NCBI RefSeq assembly: GCF_009834875.1
Contig: NZ_WVHT01000012.1
Coordinates: forward strand, 1-64,000
Source of the DNA: Hufsiella arboris
GTDB lineage: Bacteria; Bacteroidota; Bacteroidia; Sphingobacteriales; Sphingobacteriaceae
Reading direction: 5' to 3'
DNA: 64,000 nt
In this document: piece after piece, positions 33,030-42,625 of the stretch
How positions within the stretch are numbered: the stretch's first letter is position 1
How the letters are laid out: every line of letters starts with the position of its first letter
Notes under the pieces: model-generated
The model's input: only the letters and a program-made list of their open reading frames with translations
Databases searched by the model: none
Told to the model about the DNA's origin: nothing
Program-made: the position numbers and the translations under genes

Positions 33030-35441
33030 ATGTCTCGCTGGCTGAAAATCTCCCTTATAGTCTTCGGATCGCTTATTGGCTTTCTACTTCTGCTGTCAAT
33101 TGCTGCATCAATTTACGTTTCGGCCAATAAAAAATCCTTACTGGATAAAATCATGGTCCAACTAAATAAGAATATCCACGGGAAGCTTACTGTTGGCGAT
33201 ATTGAACCCTCACTTTTCAAGGGATTTCCCGGAGTAGCTGTTTCTTTAAAAGATGTTTTGCTACGCGATAGTTTGTGGATAACACACCGCCATGATTTGT
33301 TACGTGCAAAAGATATTGATGTATCAGTTAATGTGTGGTCGCTGATTGCGGGAAATACTGAGATAAAAAAAATTGGAATTAATAACGCAACGATTTATAT
33401 CTACACGGATACTTCCGGATATAGCAACACTTCGCTATTTAAGTCACCAACCAAAAAGAAACCCGAACAAAAAACGAAAAAAGGCACACCGGAGTTTGGG
33501 AAGTTTGACTTTAACAATGTCAACCTTGTTATTGACAATCGCCGGAAATACAAATTATTCAATTTCAACATCCACGATATTAAAGCACAGGTAGATTATC
33601 CTGACAGTGGGTGGGCGGTAAAAGCTAAAGTTGACCTCTTTGTCAACAATTTTGAATTCAACAGCCGAAAGGGAAGCTTTATGAAACAGAAGGCGATTAA
33701 AGGAAACCTTGACGTTCATTATATTATTGATAAAAAACTCATTTTGGTTGAGCCAAGTATATTGAATATCGGCGGCGATGATTTTACTGTTGGAGCTAAA
33801 ATTGACACGTATGACAAACCAGGCTATTTTATACTCGATGTGGCCGCTAAAAATATTTTGTTTAAAAACGCAGGCTCCTTACTGCCGCCAAATATTTCCG
33901 GCAAACTGGCGATGTTTCAAATCGAGAAGCCAATGGATGTTCAGGCAAGAATCAATGGGGCTACTGGCAAGGCTGGAGAACCGCTGATTAATGTTTCGTG
34001 CGCTGTGAGGAATAACAATTTAAAATTTCCGGGCGGTACCATTACCGATTGCAGCTTTGATGGAACGTACACAAACAGAAATAATACCGCCCTGGAAGTA
34101 AGCGACCATAATTCTGTGATCCGATTTAAAAAATTGTCTGGCAAATATTACAATGCACCATTCAACGTCGACACACTAACCATTACCGACCTTAAGAATC
34201 CGATCGCGCGGGGTAAAATCGTTTCTACGTTTCCCCTAGATAATTTAAATCAGTCGCTTGGCGGAGAGACTTTCAATTTTAAGAATGGCACAGCCGACCT
34301 GAAGCTAAACTACGTTGCAAATATCGATAGCTTTAAATTTACAAAACCGGTGGTAACGGGGATTATAAATATTAAAGACGCAGATATCCTTTACATTCCC
34401 CGAAAATTACACTTGGTAAAAAGCGCGTTAACCTTAAATTTCAGACAGAACAGATTTTCGCTGGACAATGGACGATTCCAGGTAGGAAATAGCATTTTAT
34501 ATGTAAATGGTGCTGTTCAAAATTTCTGGAACTTTTATTATACGGCGCCTGAAAAGATTGAACTAAACTGGAATCTCCAAAGTCCGCAGCTGTATTTAAA
34601 TGAATTTATTCCATTTCTCGGCCCACGAAATGCGAAGAAAAAAAAGCGGTCAAACAACATCATTGAACAGCTAAGCAATGTGCTTGATCAATCAAAAGTG
34701 CAAATGAAACTGAAAGTAAATAAGGCTATCTACGATAAATTTATTGCGCGAAATCTTGACGCCGGAATCTTGCTGTCGGAAAATGGTATCTACCTGCAAA
34801 AAATGACTGTTAGCCATGCCGGTGGCAATCTTTCGTTAACGGGTAATGTACGAACAGGCTCGAACAGCAATAGATTTACGATCAGTTCTGTAATCAGCCA
34901 CGTAAACGTTAAAGACTTTTTTTACTCGTTTAATAATTTCGGACAAACCACGTTAACCAGTAAAAATTTAACCGGTTTACTGTCTGCCCGTGTAAATGCT
35001 TCAGGAAACATTTCTGATATTGGAAAGGTGCTGCCGCGCTCTATGAACGGGTTAGTTATTTTTAATTTACAGAAAGCATCATTGCTTAATTTCGAACCGA
35101 TCCAAAAAGTTGGCAGTTTCGTTTTTGCCAACCGCGATTTCAATGATATCCAAATAGGAACACTCGATGGAACGCTGAAAATCAAGGGAGATGAGGTTGA
35201 TATCAGTCCTATGCAGATAAACTCTAGTGTGCTGAATTTCAATGTGAAGGGCACCTATGGTTTGTCGCCGGGGAAAACTAACGTCGAAGTTGACGTGCCT
35301 ATTCGCAACCCGAAAAAAGACGCCGATATTACTGACAAGAAACTCCGGAAAGAACGCCGTATGAAAGGCCTGGTATTACATTTAAAAGCTACAGACGAAG
35401 AGGGAAAATTAAAGGTTAAATGGAATAAAGATCATGATTAG
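33030..35441 (+). CDS. AsmA-family protein
   Basis: An 803-residue envelope protein. It has one N-terminal membrane helix (about 7-30, ISLIVFGSLIGFLLLLSIAA), then an AsmA N-terminal domain (LDKIMVQLNKNIHGKLTVGDIEPSLFKGFPGVAVSLKDVLLRD), a long repeat-rich beta region typical of chorein/RBG-like lipid-transfer bridges, and the conserved C-terminal AsmA block (LTGLLSARVNASGNIS to VNSSVLNF-like motifs near 690-750). AsmA-like proteins span the periplasm and are linked to phospholipid transport or outer-membrane assembly. A YciI-like gene follows after five bases. Confidence 0.85.
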   Translation: MSRWLKISLIVFGSLIGFLLLLSIAASIYVSANKKSLLDKIMVQLNKNIHGKLTVGDIEPSLFKGFPGVAVSLKDVLLRDSLWITHRHDLLRAKDIDVSVNVWSLIAGNTEIKKIGINNATIYIYTDTSGYSNTSLFKSPTKKKPEQKTKKGTPEFGKFDFNNVNLVIDNRRKYKLFNFNIHDIKAQVDYPDSGWAVKAKVDLFVNNFEFNSRKGSFMKQKAIKGNLDVHYIIDKKLILVEPSILNIGGDDFTVGAKIDTYDKPGYFILDVAAKNILFKNAGSLLPPNISGKLAMFQIEKPMDVQARINGATGKAGEPLINVSCAVRNNNLKFPGGTITDCSFDGTYTNRNNTALEVSDHNSVIRFKKLSGKYYNAPFNVDTLTITDLKNPIARGKIVSTFPLDNLNQSLGGETFNFKNGTADLKLNYVANIDSFKFTKPVVTGIINIKDADILYIPRKLHLVKSALTLNFRQNRFSLDNGRFQVGNSILYVNGAVQNFWNFYYTAPEKIELNWNLQSPQLYLNEFIPFLGPRNAKKKKRSNNIIEQLSNVLDQSKVQMKLKVNKAIYDKFIARNLDAGILLSENGIYLQKMTVSHAGGNLSLTGNVRTGSNSNRFTISSVISHVNVKDFFYSFNNFGQTTLTSKNLTGLLSARVNASGNISDIGKVLPRSMNGLVIFNLQKASLLNFEPIQKVGSFVFANRDFNDIQIGTLDGTLKIKGDEVDISPMQINSSVLNFNVKGTYGLSPGKTNVEVDVPIRNPKKDADITDKKLRKERRMKGLVLHLKATDEEGKLKVKWNKDHD

Positions 35442-35446
35442 AAAGT

Positions 35447-35737
35447 ATGTTCGTAATTGATTTAACCTATATCTCATCGCTCGATGAAATCGATCAGCAC
35501 ATGTCCTCGCACGTTAAGTTTCTGGACAAATACTATAAGGAGGATATATTCTTAATGTCCGGAAGAAAAAAACCAAGAACCGGCGGTATCATCATTGCGC
35601 AAGCAGACAGCTTGAAAGAAATCGAGCAAATCATGCAGCATGATCCTTTTTATAAACATAAACTGGCAACCTTTACTGTTACCGAGTTCAACGCATCGCA
35701 GACGAATACAAAACTTAAAAGCATTCTCAAAACTTAA
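35447..35737 (+). CDS. YciI-like protein
   Basis: A 96-residue protein of the YCII-related alpha/beta dimeric ferredoxin-like fold: SSHVKFLDKYYKEDIFLMSGRKKPRTGGIIIAQADS, then IMQHDPFYKHKLATFTVTEF. The conserved His and Asp of the family (SSHVKFL, QHDPF) are present. Function unknown; some relatives act in aromatic or chloro-compound degradation. Start five bases after the AsmA stop implies co-transcription. Its 3' end overlaps the convergent mtgA gene by 11 bases. Confidence 0.88.
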   Translation: MFVIDLTYISSLDEIDQHMSSHVKFLDKYYKEDIFLMSGRKKPRTGGIIIAQADSLKEIEQIMQHDPFYKHKLATFTVTEFNASQTNTKLKSILKT

Positions 35738-36449
35738 CTTTTCCCATATTCCGCATATTTCGAAGAATCAAGCGCTGTTTGTAGTAGTTATATCGCGTTG
35801 GATGTTTTGGTGTCCAATGTAACGGAAGCGGCAAAATTGCCACCAGCATAGCCGCCTCACCTTTGGATAAACTGGTTGCCGGCTTCTGATAATAAGTTTG
35901 TGTCGCGGCATCTGCTCCGTAAATTCCATCGCCCATTTCGATGACATTCAGGTAAACTTCCATGATCCTCTTTTTGCTCCAGAAAATCTCAATAAGCGCG
36001 GTAAAATAGGCTTCAAATCCTTTGCGGATCCATGATCGTCCCGGCCAGAGAAATACGTTTTTTGCCGTTTGCTGACTGATCGTACTTCCTCCTCTCACTT
36101 TCTTCCCCTGTTCATTCTTTTTATAGGCTTTCTGAATAGCTTGCAAATCAAAACCCCAATGCTGTAAAAAACGGGCGTCTTCGCCGGCCATTGCCGCTAG
36201 CTTCAGATTATTTGAAAGTTCGTCAAAAGACAGCCAGTGTTTTTCAATCTTCCATTCTTTACCGTCAAACTTTCTTTCAATCCCTCGCTGAAGCATCAGC
36301 CATGTAATCGGAGGATTAATAAAACGATAAAGTAAAACCCAGGCTACTGTAACACAAATATAAATGATTACAGCCTTGCGGATAAAAGTGAGAGTTTTAG
36401 AGAAAAAGCTGGACTTTTTGCTTTTTGCAGGAGATTTTTTCTTCGCCAT
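35727..36449 (-). CDS. mtgA: Monofunctional peptidoglycan transglycosylase
   Basis: A 240-residue GT51 enzyme that polymerises lipid II into glycan strands. It has a lysine-rich N-terminal tail, one membrane helix (about residues 22-42), and a transglycosylase domain with the catalytic glutamate in AGEDARFLQHWGFD, the GGSTISQQTAKNVFLWPGRSW motif, the second acidic motif KKRIMEVYLNVIEMGDGIYGADAA, and KGEAAMLVAILP. No transpeptidase domain follows, so it is monofunctional. Start at ATG 36449 (an upstream ATG adds four residues). Confidence 0.93.
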   Translation of the reverse strand: MAKKKSPAKSKKSSFFSKTLTFIRKAVIIYICVTVAWVLLYRFINPPITWLMLQRGIERKFDGKEWKIEKHWLSFDELSNNLKLAAMAGEDARFLQHWGFDLQAIQKAYKKNEQGKKVRGGSTISQQTAKNVFLWPGRSWIRKGFEAYFTALIEIFWSKKRIMEVYLNVIEMGDGIYGADAATQTYYQKPATSLSKGEAAMLVAILPLPLHWTPKHPTRYNYYKQRLILRNMRNMGKVKF

Positions 36450-36460
36450 CAGAGGCTCCA

Positions 36461-36495
36461 AAAATAAAAAAGGTACTCCAATTGAAGTACCTTTT
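36461..36495 (-). terminator. Terminator of the rpsF-rpsR-rplI operon
   Basis: On the minus strand AAAAGGTACT-tcaattgg-AGTACCTTTTTTATTTTT gives a short perfect stem with a long T-tract, 22 bases after the rplI stop. Confidence 0.82.
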
Positions 36496-36516
36496 CATGG
36501 TGTTTTTCAAAAAAAC

Positions 36517-36960
36517 TTATTCGGCAACTACCTCGAAAGGAACTTTAACCTTAACCTCTTTATGAAGGTTTAAGTTAGCAACATACTCGCCAACAAATTT
36601 TGGTTCAGTTTCGAATGTAATCCGACGACGATCAACGTCAAAGCCTTCTTTCTTCAATGCATCAGCAACCTGGATGGTATTAACCGCACCGAATATTTTT
36701 CCGCTTTCACCTGCTTTTGCACCAATTGTAAGCTTAACGCCTTCCAATTTAGTAGCAATTGCCTGAGCATCGTTTTTAATTTTATCTTGTTTAAACTGAG
36801 CTTGTTTCAAGTTCTCAGCCAAAACTTTCTTAGCGGAAGAAGTTGCCAAAATTGCAAATCCCTGAGGAATCAGGTAATTGCGTCCGTATCCTGGCTTAAC
36901 GTTTACTACGTCGTCCTTCTCGCCCAGATTCTTGATATCTTGTTTTAAAATAATTTCCAT
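36517..36960 (-). CDS. rplI: 50S ribosomal protein L9
   Basis: A 147-residue protein. N-terminal rRNA-binding domain MEIILKQDIKNLGEKDDVV with GYGRNYLIPQGFA, long connecting helix (AENLKQAQFKQDKIKNDAQAIA) and C-terminal domain (GKIFGAVNTIQVADALKKEGF..). Full length for the family. Last gene of the three-gene ribosomal operon; 13 bases separate it from rpsR. Confidence 0.97.
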   Translation of the reverse strand: MEIILKQDIKNLGEKDDVVNVKPGYGRNYLIPQGFAILATSSAKKVLAENLKQAQFKQDKIKNDAQAIATKLEGVKLTIGAKAGESGKIFGAVNTIQVADALKKEGFDVDRRRITFETEPKFVGEYVANLNLHKEVKVKVPFEVVAE

Positions 36961-36973
36961 TTCGCTTATCCCC

Positions 36974-37237
36974 CTATTTTAATGAATCTGCAACATAAGG
37001 TAATAAACCGATGTGACGGGCACGCTTAACAGCCTGAGCCACTTTACGCTGGAACTTCAATGAAGTACCTGTTAAACGGCGTGGTAATAATTTACCCTGG
37101 TCGTTAATAAACTTCAATAAAAAGTTTGCGTCTTTGTAATCGATGTATTTGATACCGTTCTTTTTGAAACGGCAATACTTTTTACGGTTATCCTCCACTT
37201 TTGGAGCGGTAACGTATTGGATTTGTTCTTTTGCCAT
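36974..37237 (-). CDS. rpsR: 30S ribosomal protein S18
   Basis: An 87-residue basic protein: [60 protein letters not shown]. This is the standard S18 core. Its ATG overlaps the rpsF stop codon by one base (TAATG), so the S6 and S18 partners are translationally coupled. Confidence 0.97.
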   Translation of the reverse strand: MAKEQIQYVTAPKVEDNRKKYCRFKKNGIKYIDYKDANFLLKFINDQGKLLPRRLTGTSLKFQRKVAQAVKRARHIGLLPYVADSLK

Positions 37238-37605
37238 TAGCCTGCTACCTCCTCTGATTTAGCATCTTTCTTTTTGTTGAAAGCGCCGCTGCGTTTTTTC
37301 TCGTTGTAAGCCGTGGCATGTTTATCTAACGCAATTGTTAGGAAACGCATAACTCGCTCATCACGTTTAAATTCAACCTCCAGCTTGTTAATTAATTCAC
37401 CCGGAGCCTTAAATTCAGTTAGGTGATAGTATCCTGTTGTTTTCTTTTGAATAGGATACGCAAGTTTCTTCAGACCCCAATTATCCTCCTGGATAATTTC
37501 GGCTCCGCCATCTGTTAAGATTTTTGTGAATTTGGTAACTACCTCTTTCGCAGCATCTTCAGATAACAACGGGGTCAGAATGATTACTGATTCGTATTGT
37601 TGCAT
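37237..37605 (-). CDS. rpsF: 30S ribosomal protein S6
   Basis: A 122-residue protein starting [23 protein letters not shown], with [27 protein letters not shown] and [16 protein letters not shown], the S6 signature. A 25-residue charged, Lys/Ala-rich tail follows the core. First gene of the operon, with a good promoter 35-65 bases upstream. Confidence 0.97.
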   Translation of the reverse strand: MQQYESVIILTPLLSEDAAKEVVTKFTKILTDGGAEIIQEDNWGLKKLAYPIQKKTTGYYHLTEFKAPGELINKLEVEFKRDERVMRFLTIALDKHATAYNEKKRSGAFNKKKDAKSEEVAG

Positions 37606-37638
37606 TACTGTTTGTTTTTATTCCCCTAAACGGGGACG

Positions 37639-37669
37639 CAAATGTAGGGATATTTGTTATGATATTCAA
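37639..37669 (-). promoter_or_regulatory. Promoter and leader hairpin of rpsF
   Basis: On the minus strand TTG (37669-37667), a 20-base spacer and TACATTTG (37646-37639) match the Bacteroidota vegetative consensus. Between it and the start codon, GTCCCCGTTTAGGGGA (37622-37637) can fold into a small CCCC/GGGG hairpin. That is a possible but unproven site for S6:S18 feedback. Confidence 0.75.
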
Positions 37670-37876
37670 GCGGTTGTGCGGAAATTGTTTAGAAGATATA
37701 ATGTGTTTGTTTTCGATTGTATTTAATAGGTATGAAGTTCGTCGGTAAGTTTTGCCAAAACGTTACGATTCTTGATTCTAATTTCTCCGTTTTAGCTGGT
37801 ATTTATTGGATGTAGTTAGTTGGAGAGAATATGCCACAAACTACGGGGCGAGTTATTACAATAAATTATTGGGAAT

Positions 37877-38000
37877 GTTTTTTGAAAAGCAATGCCATTT
37901 CCTTTATTAAAGTTTGTTCCCGCTTTACACTCATACGCCTGCAGGCCTTCAGCACATTGGCCGGTATCCGTTTCAATCGGGTTTAAATACTTCTGTTGTG
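37877..38000 (-). repeat. Dispersed palindromic repeat, copy C (half element)
   Basis: TTTTTTGAAAAGCAATGCCATTTCC, then TTCCCGCTTTACACTCATAC, GCCTGCAGGCCTTCAGCACATTGGCCGGTATCCG and TCGGGTTTAAA follow in the order of the arm of copy E. The left outer end is the reverse complement of the right end of copy E. It lies in the 505-base gene-free gap upstream of rpsF. Confidence 0.7.
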
Positions 38001-38040
38001 CAGCTATTATCGAATTGCCAGCGTTCTGGTCGAGCTTGTT

Positions 38041-38103
38041 TCTCAGCCCCGTAACGCTCGTCGGGATTTAAAATCCAGACGTAATAACAATGGATTTGTA
38101 ATC
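38041..38103. repeat. Short intergenic palindromic repeat
   Basis: The segment CGTAACGCTCGTCGGGATTTAAAATCC..ACGTAATAACAATGGATTTGTAATCC has two GGATTT..AATCC hairpins in series. It has the look of the 'CGGGATTT-AATCCCG' type repeats that recur in Bacteroidota intergenic DNA. It abuts the 3' end of the Uma2-type gene. Confidence 0.4.
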
Positions 38104-38110
38104 CAAAAAC

Positions 38111-38740
38111 TTATCTATCTGCAAAAACATCTTCGAGCGAAAGCACAAATCCGGGTAAAACTTCAGTTGCTACCTCGTCACCAATGGTAAGAAGCCGCGA
38201 CGGGACAAATTTTCCTTCTTCGTTCAAAATATATTTAAAAAAGGTTTTTTCTTCAGGATGAATAATCCAGTATTCTTTGACGCCAAATTCTTCATACACT
38301 TCATACTTGTTTTTCAACTCCTTCTTGTTATTTCCTTTGGAAAGAATCTCAACTACAATATCCGGTGCGCCGATACAGCCGCGAAGGTCAACCTTTGAAG
38401 GATCACAGATAACACATAAATCGGGCTGCAAAACCGTTTTTATTTGTTCGTCGGCTTTTGATGTACGATACAACCGAACATCAAATGGAGCAGAAAAAAC
38501 TTCGCAAGGCTTTCCTTTTAAATAATTGAATATATTGTTAAACACTATACCCGAAACGCGCTGATGAATTGATCCGGGTGCAGGGCTCATATTAAATATT
38601 TTCCCTTTAATTATTTCCAGGCGTTCATCAAATTCCCATTTAAAGTAATCTGCATAAGTATACGATCCGGAAAAATCAATATCTTCTACGCGACTTATAA
38701 TCGGATCTTCGACGATTTTATAATCCTTCATATTCGACAT
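38111..38740 (-). CDS. Uma2-family (DUF820) nuclease-fold protein
   Basis: A 209-residue protein with the PD-(D/E)xK nuclease fold of the Uma2 family. The core is visible as LQPDLCVICD, GAPDIVVEILSK and KYEVYEEFGVKEYWIIHPEEKTF, with YTYADYFKWEFDERLEIIKGKIFNMSPAPGSIHQ at the front. Uma2 genes are abundant and mobile in cyanobacteria and some Bacteroidota, and their substrate is unknown. A CAAAAATA on the plus strand (38748-38755), read as TATTTTTG on the minus, is a candidate -7 box. Flanked downstream by two repeat families. Confidence 0.88.
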   Translation of the reverse strand: MSNMKDYKIVEDPIISRVEDIDFSGSYTYADYFKWEFDERLEIIKGKIFNMSPAPGSIHQRVSGIVFNNIFNYLKGKPCEVFSAPFDVRLYRTSKADEQIKTVLQPDLCVICDPSKVDLRGCIGAPDIVVEILSKGNNKKELKNKYEVYEEFGVKEYWIIHPEEKTFFKYILNEEGKFVPSRLLTIGDEVATEVLPGFVLSLEDVFADR

Positions 38741-38824
38741 GCTTAATCAAAAATACTAATTTTTTTCGCACAGATTATCCGGGCGCTGCTTTATAATTCG
38801 CTTCTTCTTCTTATTTTCGTGGCG

Positions 38825-40660
38825 ATGGAAAACTTCATTGTTTCAGCAAGGAAATACAGGCCGGTAACGTTTGAAAGCGTTGTCGGACAGCAGCATATTA
38901 CCAATACGCTGAAAAATGCCATTAAAAACAATCAACTGGCTCAGGCATTTTTATTTTGCGGACCACGCGGCGTTGGTAAAACAACCTGCGCGCGTATTCT
39001 TGCGAAAACAATTAACTGCCAAAATTTATCGCCAAATATTGAGCCCTGTGGCGTTTGCGAGTCCTGTCTTTCATTTCAAAATGGAAATTCGTTCAGCATT
39101 CATGAACTTGACGCCGCTTCAAACAACTCCGTTGATGATATTCGCAGCCTGATCGAGCAGGTTCGCATTCCGCCACAAAGCGGAAAATATAAAATCTATA
39201 TTATTGATGAGATTCATATGCTGTCGCAGGCGGCGTTCAATGCCTTTCTTAAAACGCTGGAAGAACCGCCTTCCTATGCAATCTTCATTCTCGCTACTAC
39301 CGAAAAACATAAAATCCTTCCGACGATCTTATCGCGCTGCCAGATTTTCGATTTCAACCGTATTCGCGTCGAAGATATGGCCAGTCATCTTGCCTCGATA
39401 GCTGACAAAGAAGATATAGCATTTGATAACGACGGGCTCCATCTTATTGCCCAAAAAGCCGATGGCGGCTTGCGCGACGCACTGTCCATGTTCGACCAGA
39501 TTGCCAGTTTTTCAAACCGTAATATAACGTACAAAGCGGTAATCGACAATCTGAATATTTTAGATTACGACTATTATTTCAAGCTCACTGATTTCCTTTT
39601 AAAGGAAAATGTAGCTCAAACGCTTGTAATTTTCGACGATATTCTGGCTAATGGCTTCGATGGAAACAATTTCATCATTGGCCTTGCTTCGCATTTCCGT
39701 AACCTGTTAGTGGGAAAAGATCCCACTACACTGAAATTGTTGGAAGTAAGTGAGGGAATCAGGCAAAAATATCTGCAGCAATCACAGGCTACTTCTGCCT
39801 CTTTCTTACTTTCAGCCTTAAACATTGCTAACCAGTGCGATCTTAATTATAAACAAAGCAAAAATCAACGCTTGCAGGTGGAAATGGCGCTGATCAAAAT
39901 GTGCCACATCGCATCGGCTATAAACCTCGTAAATCTTCCAGTTTCAAACAACGATTCCGAAAGGGACTTAAAAAAAAAACCTGATACATTAATATCAGAA
40001 ACTGAAAGTCCAAAGCAAAACGTCGAAAACACCACTCCAAAAACTTCGGTAACATCTAACGAAGGGATTGAAAATCAACCGCTGAAAAAAGAAAACGATG
40101 GCCCTGCTAGTGGAGATTCTGAAGCAGCTGATTTGCCGGTTGAGCCCAAGGCGGTTCCGGTTGAAAAGCCAAAAGTCACGATGCCAAAGCCCGGTCTCGT
40201 CACTTCATCGTTAATACCTAATTTGAATGACCTCACGGTGAAATCAGAAGTCGCTGAGTCAGACGAACCTCAGTATATTTCAGGTGACGCTAAAAACGCC
40301 TTTTCAAATGATGACTTTCTAAAGCTCTGGCATGAATATGCTTCAAAATCAAAGGCTGCAGCGAAGCTAAATTTATTTACTGTGATGACTTCCAATCCGC
40401 CGGTGCTGCTTCCTGACTGGAAAATTGAAGTGATCATCGAAAACAAAATTCAGCAAGATCTTTTGATCCTTGAAAAAATTGATCTGTTGAACTTTCTACG
40501 TGTCGAACTTAAAAACTTCAGTATCGATATCGTACCGAAACAAGCCGAGCAAACGACGAAAAGGAGGTTGTATACCTCAAACGAAAAATATCAGCACATG
40601 GTAGAAAAAAATCCTGCGCTGGAAGAATTCAGAAGGCACTTTAATTTGGGAATAGAATAA
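38825..40660 (+). CDS. dnaX: DNA polymerase III subunit gamma/tau
   Basis: A 611-residue clamp-loader ATPase. The ATG at 38825 is chosen over a GTG two codons upstream. AAA+ motifs: Walker A GPRGVGKTTCARILA, zinc-binding cysteines (CQNL..EPCGVCESC), Walker B region YIIDEIHMLSQAAFNAFLKTLEEPP, sensor LATTEKHKILPTILSRCQIF. Domain III lies around 230-365. A long low-complexity linker rich in Lys/Glu/Pro (about 375-490) leads to a C-terminal tau-like domain (DFLKLWHEYASKSKAAAKLNLFTVM..). No A-rich slippage site was identified that would clearly produce a short gamma form. Confidence 0.95.
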   Translation: MENFIVSARKYRPVTFESVVGQQHITNTLKNAIKNNQLAQAFLFCGPRGVGKTTCARILAKTINCQNLSPNIEPCGVCESCLSFQNGNSFSIHELDAASNNSVDDIRSLIEQVRIPPQSGKYKIYIIDEIHMLSQAAFNAFLKTLEEPPSYAIFILATTEKHKILPTILSRCQIFDFNRIRVEDMASHLASIADKEDIAFDNDGLHLIAQKADGGLRDALSMFDQIASFSNRNITYKAVIDNLNILDYDYYFKLTDFLLKENVAQTLVIFDDILANGFDGNNFIIGLASHFRNLLVGKDPTTLKLLEVSEGIRQKYLQQSQATSASFLLSALNIANQCDLNYKQSKNQRLQVEMALIKMCHIASAINLVNLPVSNNDSERDLKKKPDTLISETESPKQNVENTTPKTSVTSNEGIENQPLKKENDGPASGDSEAADLPVEPKAVPVEKPKVTMPKPGLVTSSLIPNLNDLTVKSEVAESDEPQYISGDAKNAFSNDDFLKLWHEYASKSKAAAKLNLFTVMTSNPPVLLPDWKIEVIIENKIQQDLLILEKIDLLNFLRVELKNFSIDIVPKQAEQTTKRRLYTSNEKYQHMVEKNPALEEFRRHFNLGIE

Positions 40661-40738
40661 GGGAGTAAAGATGACAAGATAAAGGAATAAAGACAGGCCG
40701 AGTGCCATCCTTACTCCTTCATATTTATCCTTTATCTG
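40661..40738. repeat. Purine-strand inverted repeat between convergent genes
   Basis: GGAGTAAAGATG and AGATAAAGGAATAAA on the left face CATCCTTACTCC and ATTTATCCTTTATCT on the right, as near-perfect reverse complements. The structure separates dnaX from the acidic-protein gene. The 12-mer GGAGTAAAGATG recurs at the end of rsmI (minus strand, about 52000). Confidence 0.5.
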
Positions 40739-41161
40739 CTAAACTTGGTCATTTTTTGGATAACCCTCTTCATCCAGGTCGTCACGTTTATCCTCTTCAG
40801 TTTCGGCAAGCTTCTCATCAACAGGATCAACTTCCACAATAGAACCCTTGTCGATATGCATTCCTAACTTGTCAACCTCAGTTTCTAATGACAGATCCTT
40901 ATCATATTCGTCGCCTACATACGGATTTGCCTCGTCCCAATCCGAGTTGTCATCTTCACCGTTTGGGGCTGCAGTATCATAAGGATCGGGGTGATCATAG
41001 TCCGGATCATCACTTTTTACATCAAGTTCATAACTATTTTCCTCTTCATTAAAAGCGAGATCATTTTGATCAATAGTTTCACCGAGATCGTCTTTTAATG
41101 TGCGGTCTCTATCTGAACCGGTATCGTTAAGTTCAGGGAAATTCTCATCTGGTAATGCCAT
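40739..41161 (-). CDS. Highly acidic hypothetical protein
   Basis: A 140-residue protein in which 50 residues are Asp or Glu and no cysteine occurs. It has no signal peptide or membrane segment and is predicted disordered (DDPDYDHPDPYDTAAPNGEDDNSDWD). The C-terminal third (VDKLGMHIDKGSIVEVDPVDEKL) is less acidic and could be a small fold. No known family. The gene has its own start, and is convergent with dnaX and divergent from icd. Confidence 0.7.
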   Translation of the reverse strand: MALPDENFPELNDTGSDRDRTLKDDLGETIDQNDLAFNEEENSYELDVKSDDPDYDHPDPYDTAAPNGEDDNSDWDEANPYVGDEYDKDLSLETEVDKLGMHIDKGSIVEVDPVDEKLAETEEDKRDDLDEEGYPKNDQV

Positions 41162-41297
41162 TCTTAATTATTTTCAGGTTAAACATTCAATTTTCATTAT
41201 AGTTCTCGAAGCACCTCAATTTCGCATTCTTTACTTGTCAACTCGACTGATCTTCTTATTTTTACGGCTCATTTGAATACCCGATAATTTTTAAATC

Positions 41298-42527
41298 ATG
41301 GAAAAAATAAAAGTAGCCAATCCGGTTGTGGAGCTTGATGGTGACGAAATGACCCGCATCATCTGGAAATTTATTAAAGATAAACTGATCACTCCTTACC
41401 TGGACCTGGATATCAAATATTATGATTTGGGCATGGAATACCGCGACCAAACCGACGATCAGGTAACAGTTGACGCGGCCAACGCGATCAAACAATATGG
41501 CGTTGGTATTAAATGTGCCACGATTACTCCTGACGAAGCTCGTGTAAAAGAGTTCAACCTGAAACAAATGTGGAAATCGCCGAACGGAACTATCCGTAAT
41601 ATTCTTGATGGTACTGTTTTCCGTGAGCCTATTGTAATGAGCAACGTGCCACGTTTGGTTCCAAACTGGACTGCTCCTATTTGCATCGGTCGCCATGCCT
41701 TTGGAGATCAATACCGCGCAACCGATTTCCTTACTAAAGGAAAAGGCAAGCTTACCGTTACGTTCACTCCGGAAGATGGCGGTGAAACGCAGTCATACGA
41801 AGTTTACAATTTCAAAGGGGATGGTGTTGCATTAACCATGTATAACACGGATGAATCAATCCGCGGCTTCGCACACTCATGCTTTAACACCGCTTTACAA
41901 AAAGGCTGGCCTTTATATTTATCAACCAAAAACACCATCCTTAAAAAATACGACGGCCGTTTTAAAGATATTTTTGAAGAAATTTTCCAGGCTGACTATA
42001 AAGCGAAATTTGACGAAAAAGGTATCGTTTATGAACATCGCTTAATTGATGACATGGTTGCATCAGCGTTGAAATGGAACGGAAACTTTGTTTGGGCTTG
42101 TAAAAACTATGATGGTGATGTTCAGTCGGACACAGTTGCTCAGGGCTTTGGTTCATTAGGATTAATGACTTCAACTTTGGTTACACCAGATGGAACCGTT
42201 ATGGAAGCGGAAGCTGCCCATGGCACAGTAACACGCCACTACCGCGAACACCAGAAAGGCCGTCCAACTTCTACAAACCCAATTGCTTCTATTTTTGCAT
42301 GGACAAGAGGTTTGGAATTCCGCGGTAAACTGGATGGTAATCAAGAGCTAATCGATTTCTGTCATACCTTAGAAAAAGTTTGTATCGAAACTGTTGAAAG
42401 CGGTAAAATGACCAAGGATTTGGCGATCAGCATTAAACCAAATGTTGAGCACGGAACAGATTATTTGTACACAGAAGAATTTTTGGATGCAATTGATCAG
42501 AATCTGAAAGCGAAACTAGGTAAGTAA
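41298..42527 (+). CDS. icd: NADP-dependent isocitrate dehydrogenase (eukaryotic-type)
   Basis: A 409-residue TCA-cycle enzyme converting isocitrate to 2-oxoglutarate with NADP reduction. Sequence and length match the homodimeric subfamily related to eukaryotic IDH1/2 rather than E. coli Icd: [119 protein letters not shown]. Monocistronic, ending in a strong terminator. Confidence 0.97.
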   Translation: MEKIKVANPVVELDGDEMTRIIWKFIKDKLITPYLDLDIKYYDLGMEYRDQTDDQVTVDAANAIKQYGVGIKCATITPDEARVKEFNLKQMWKSPNGTIRNILDGTVFREPIVMSNVPRLVPNWTAPICIGRHAFGDQYRATDFLTKGKGKLTVTFTPEDGGETQSYEVYNFKGDGVALTMYNTDESIRGFAHSCFNTALQKGWPLYLSTKNTILKKYDGRFKDIFEEIFQADYKAKFDEKGIVYEHRLIDDMVASALKWNGNFVWACKNYDGDVQSDTVAQGFGSLGLMTSTLVTPDGTVMEAEAAHGTVTRHYREHQKGRPTSTNPIASIFAWTRGLEFRGKLDGNQELIDFCHTLEKVCIETVESGKMTKDLAISIKPNVEHGTDYLYTEEFLDAIDQNLKAKLGK

Positions 42528-42545
42528 GATTTAAATTTTTTAGGG

Positions 42546-42573
42546 AAAGTCCGGCGATGAGCCGGACTTTTGT
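42546..42573 (+). terminator. Terminator of icd
   Basis: A perfect 10-bp stem AAAGTCCGGC-gatga-GCCGGACTTT (42546-42570) is followed by TGTATTT. Confidence 0.9.
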
Positions 42574-42625
42574 ATTTATAGGCAGTTATTTTTTAAATTC
42601 GTCTTGATATTTCCTCCGGCTTAAT

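Noticed and set aside
38111-38740. Uma2-type gene as part of a defence island
   Set aside because: No restriction, toxin-antitoxin or integrase genes are adjacent; neighbours are ribosomal and replication genes.
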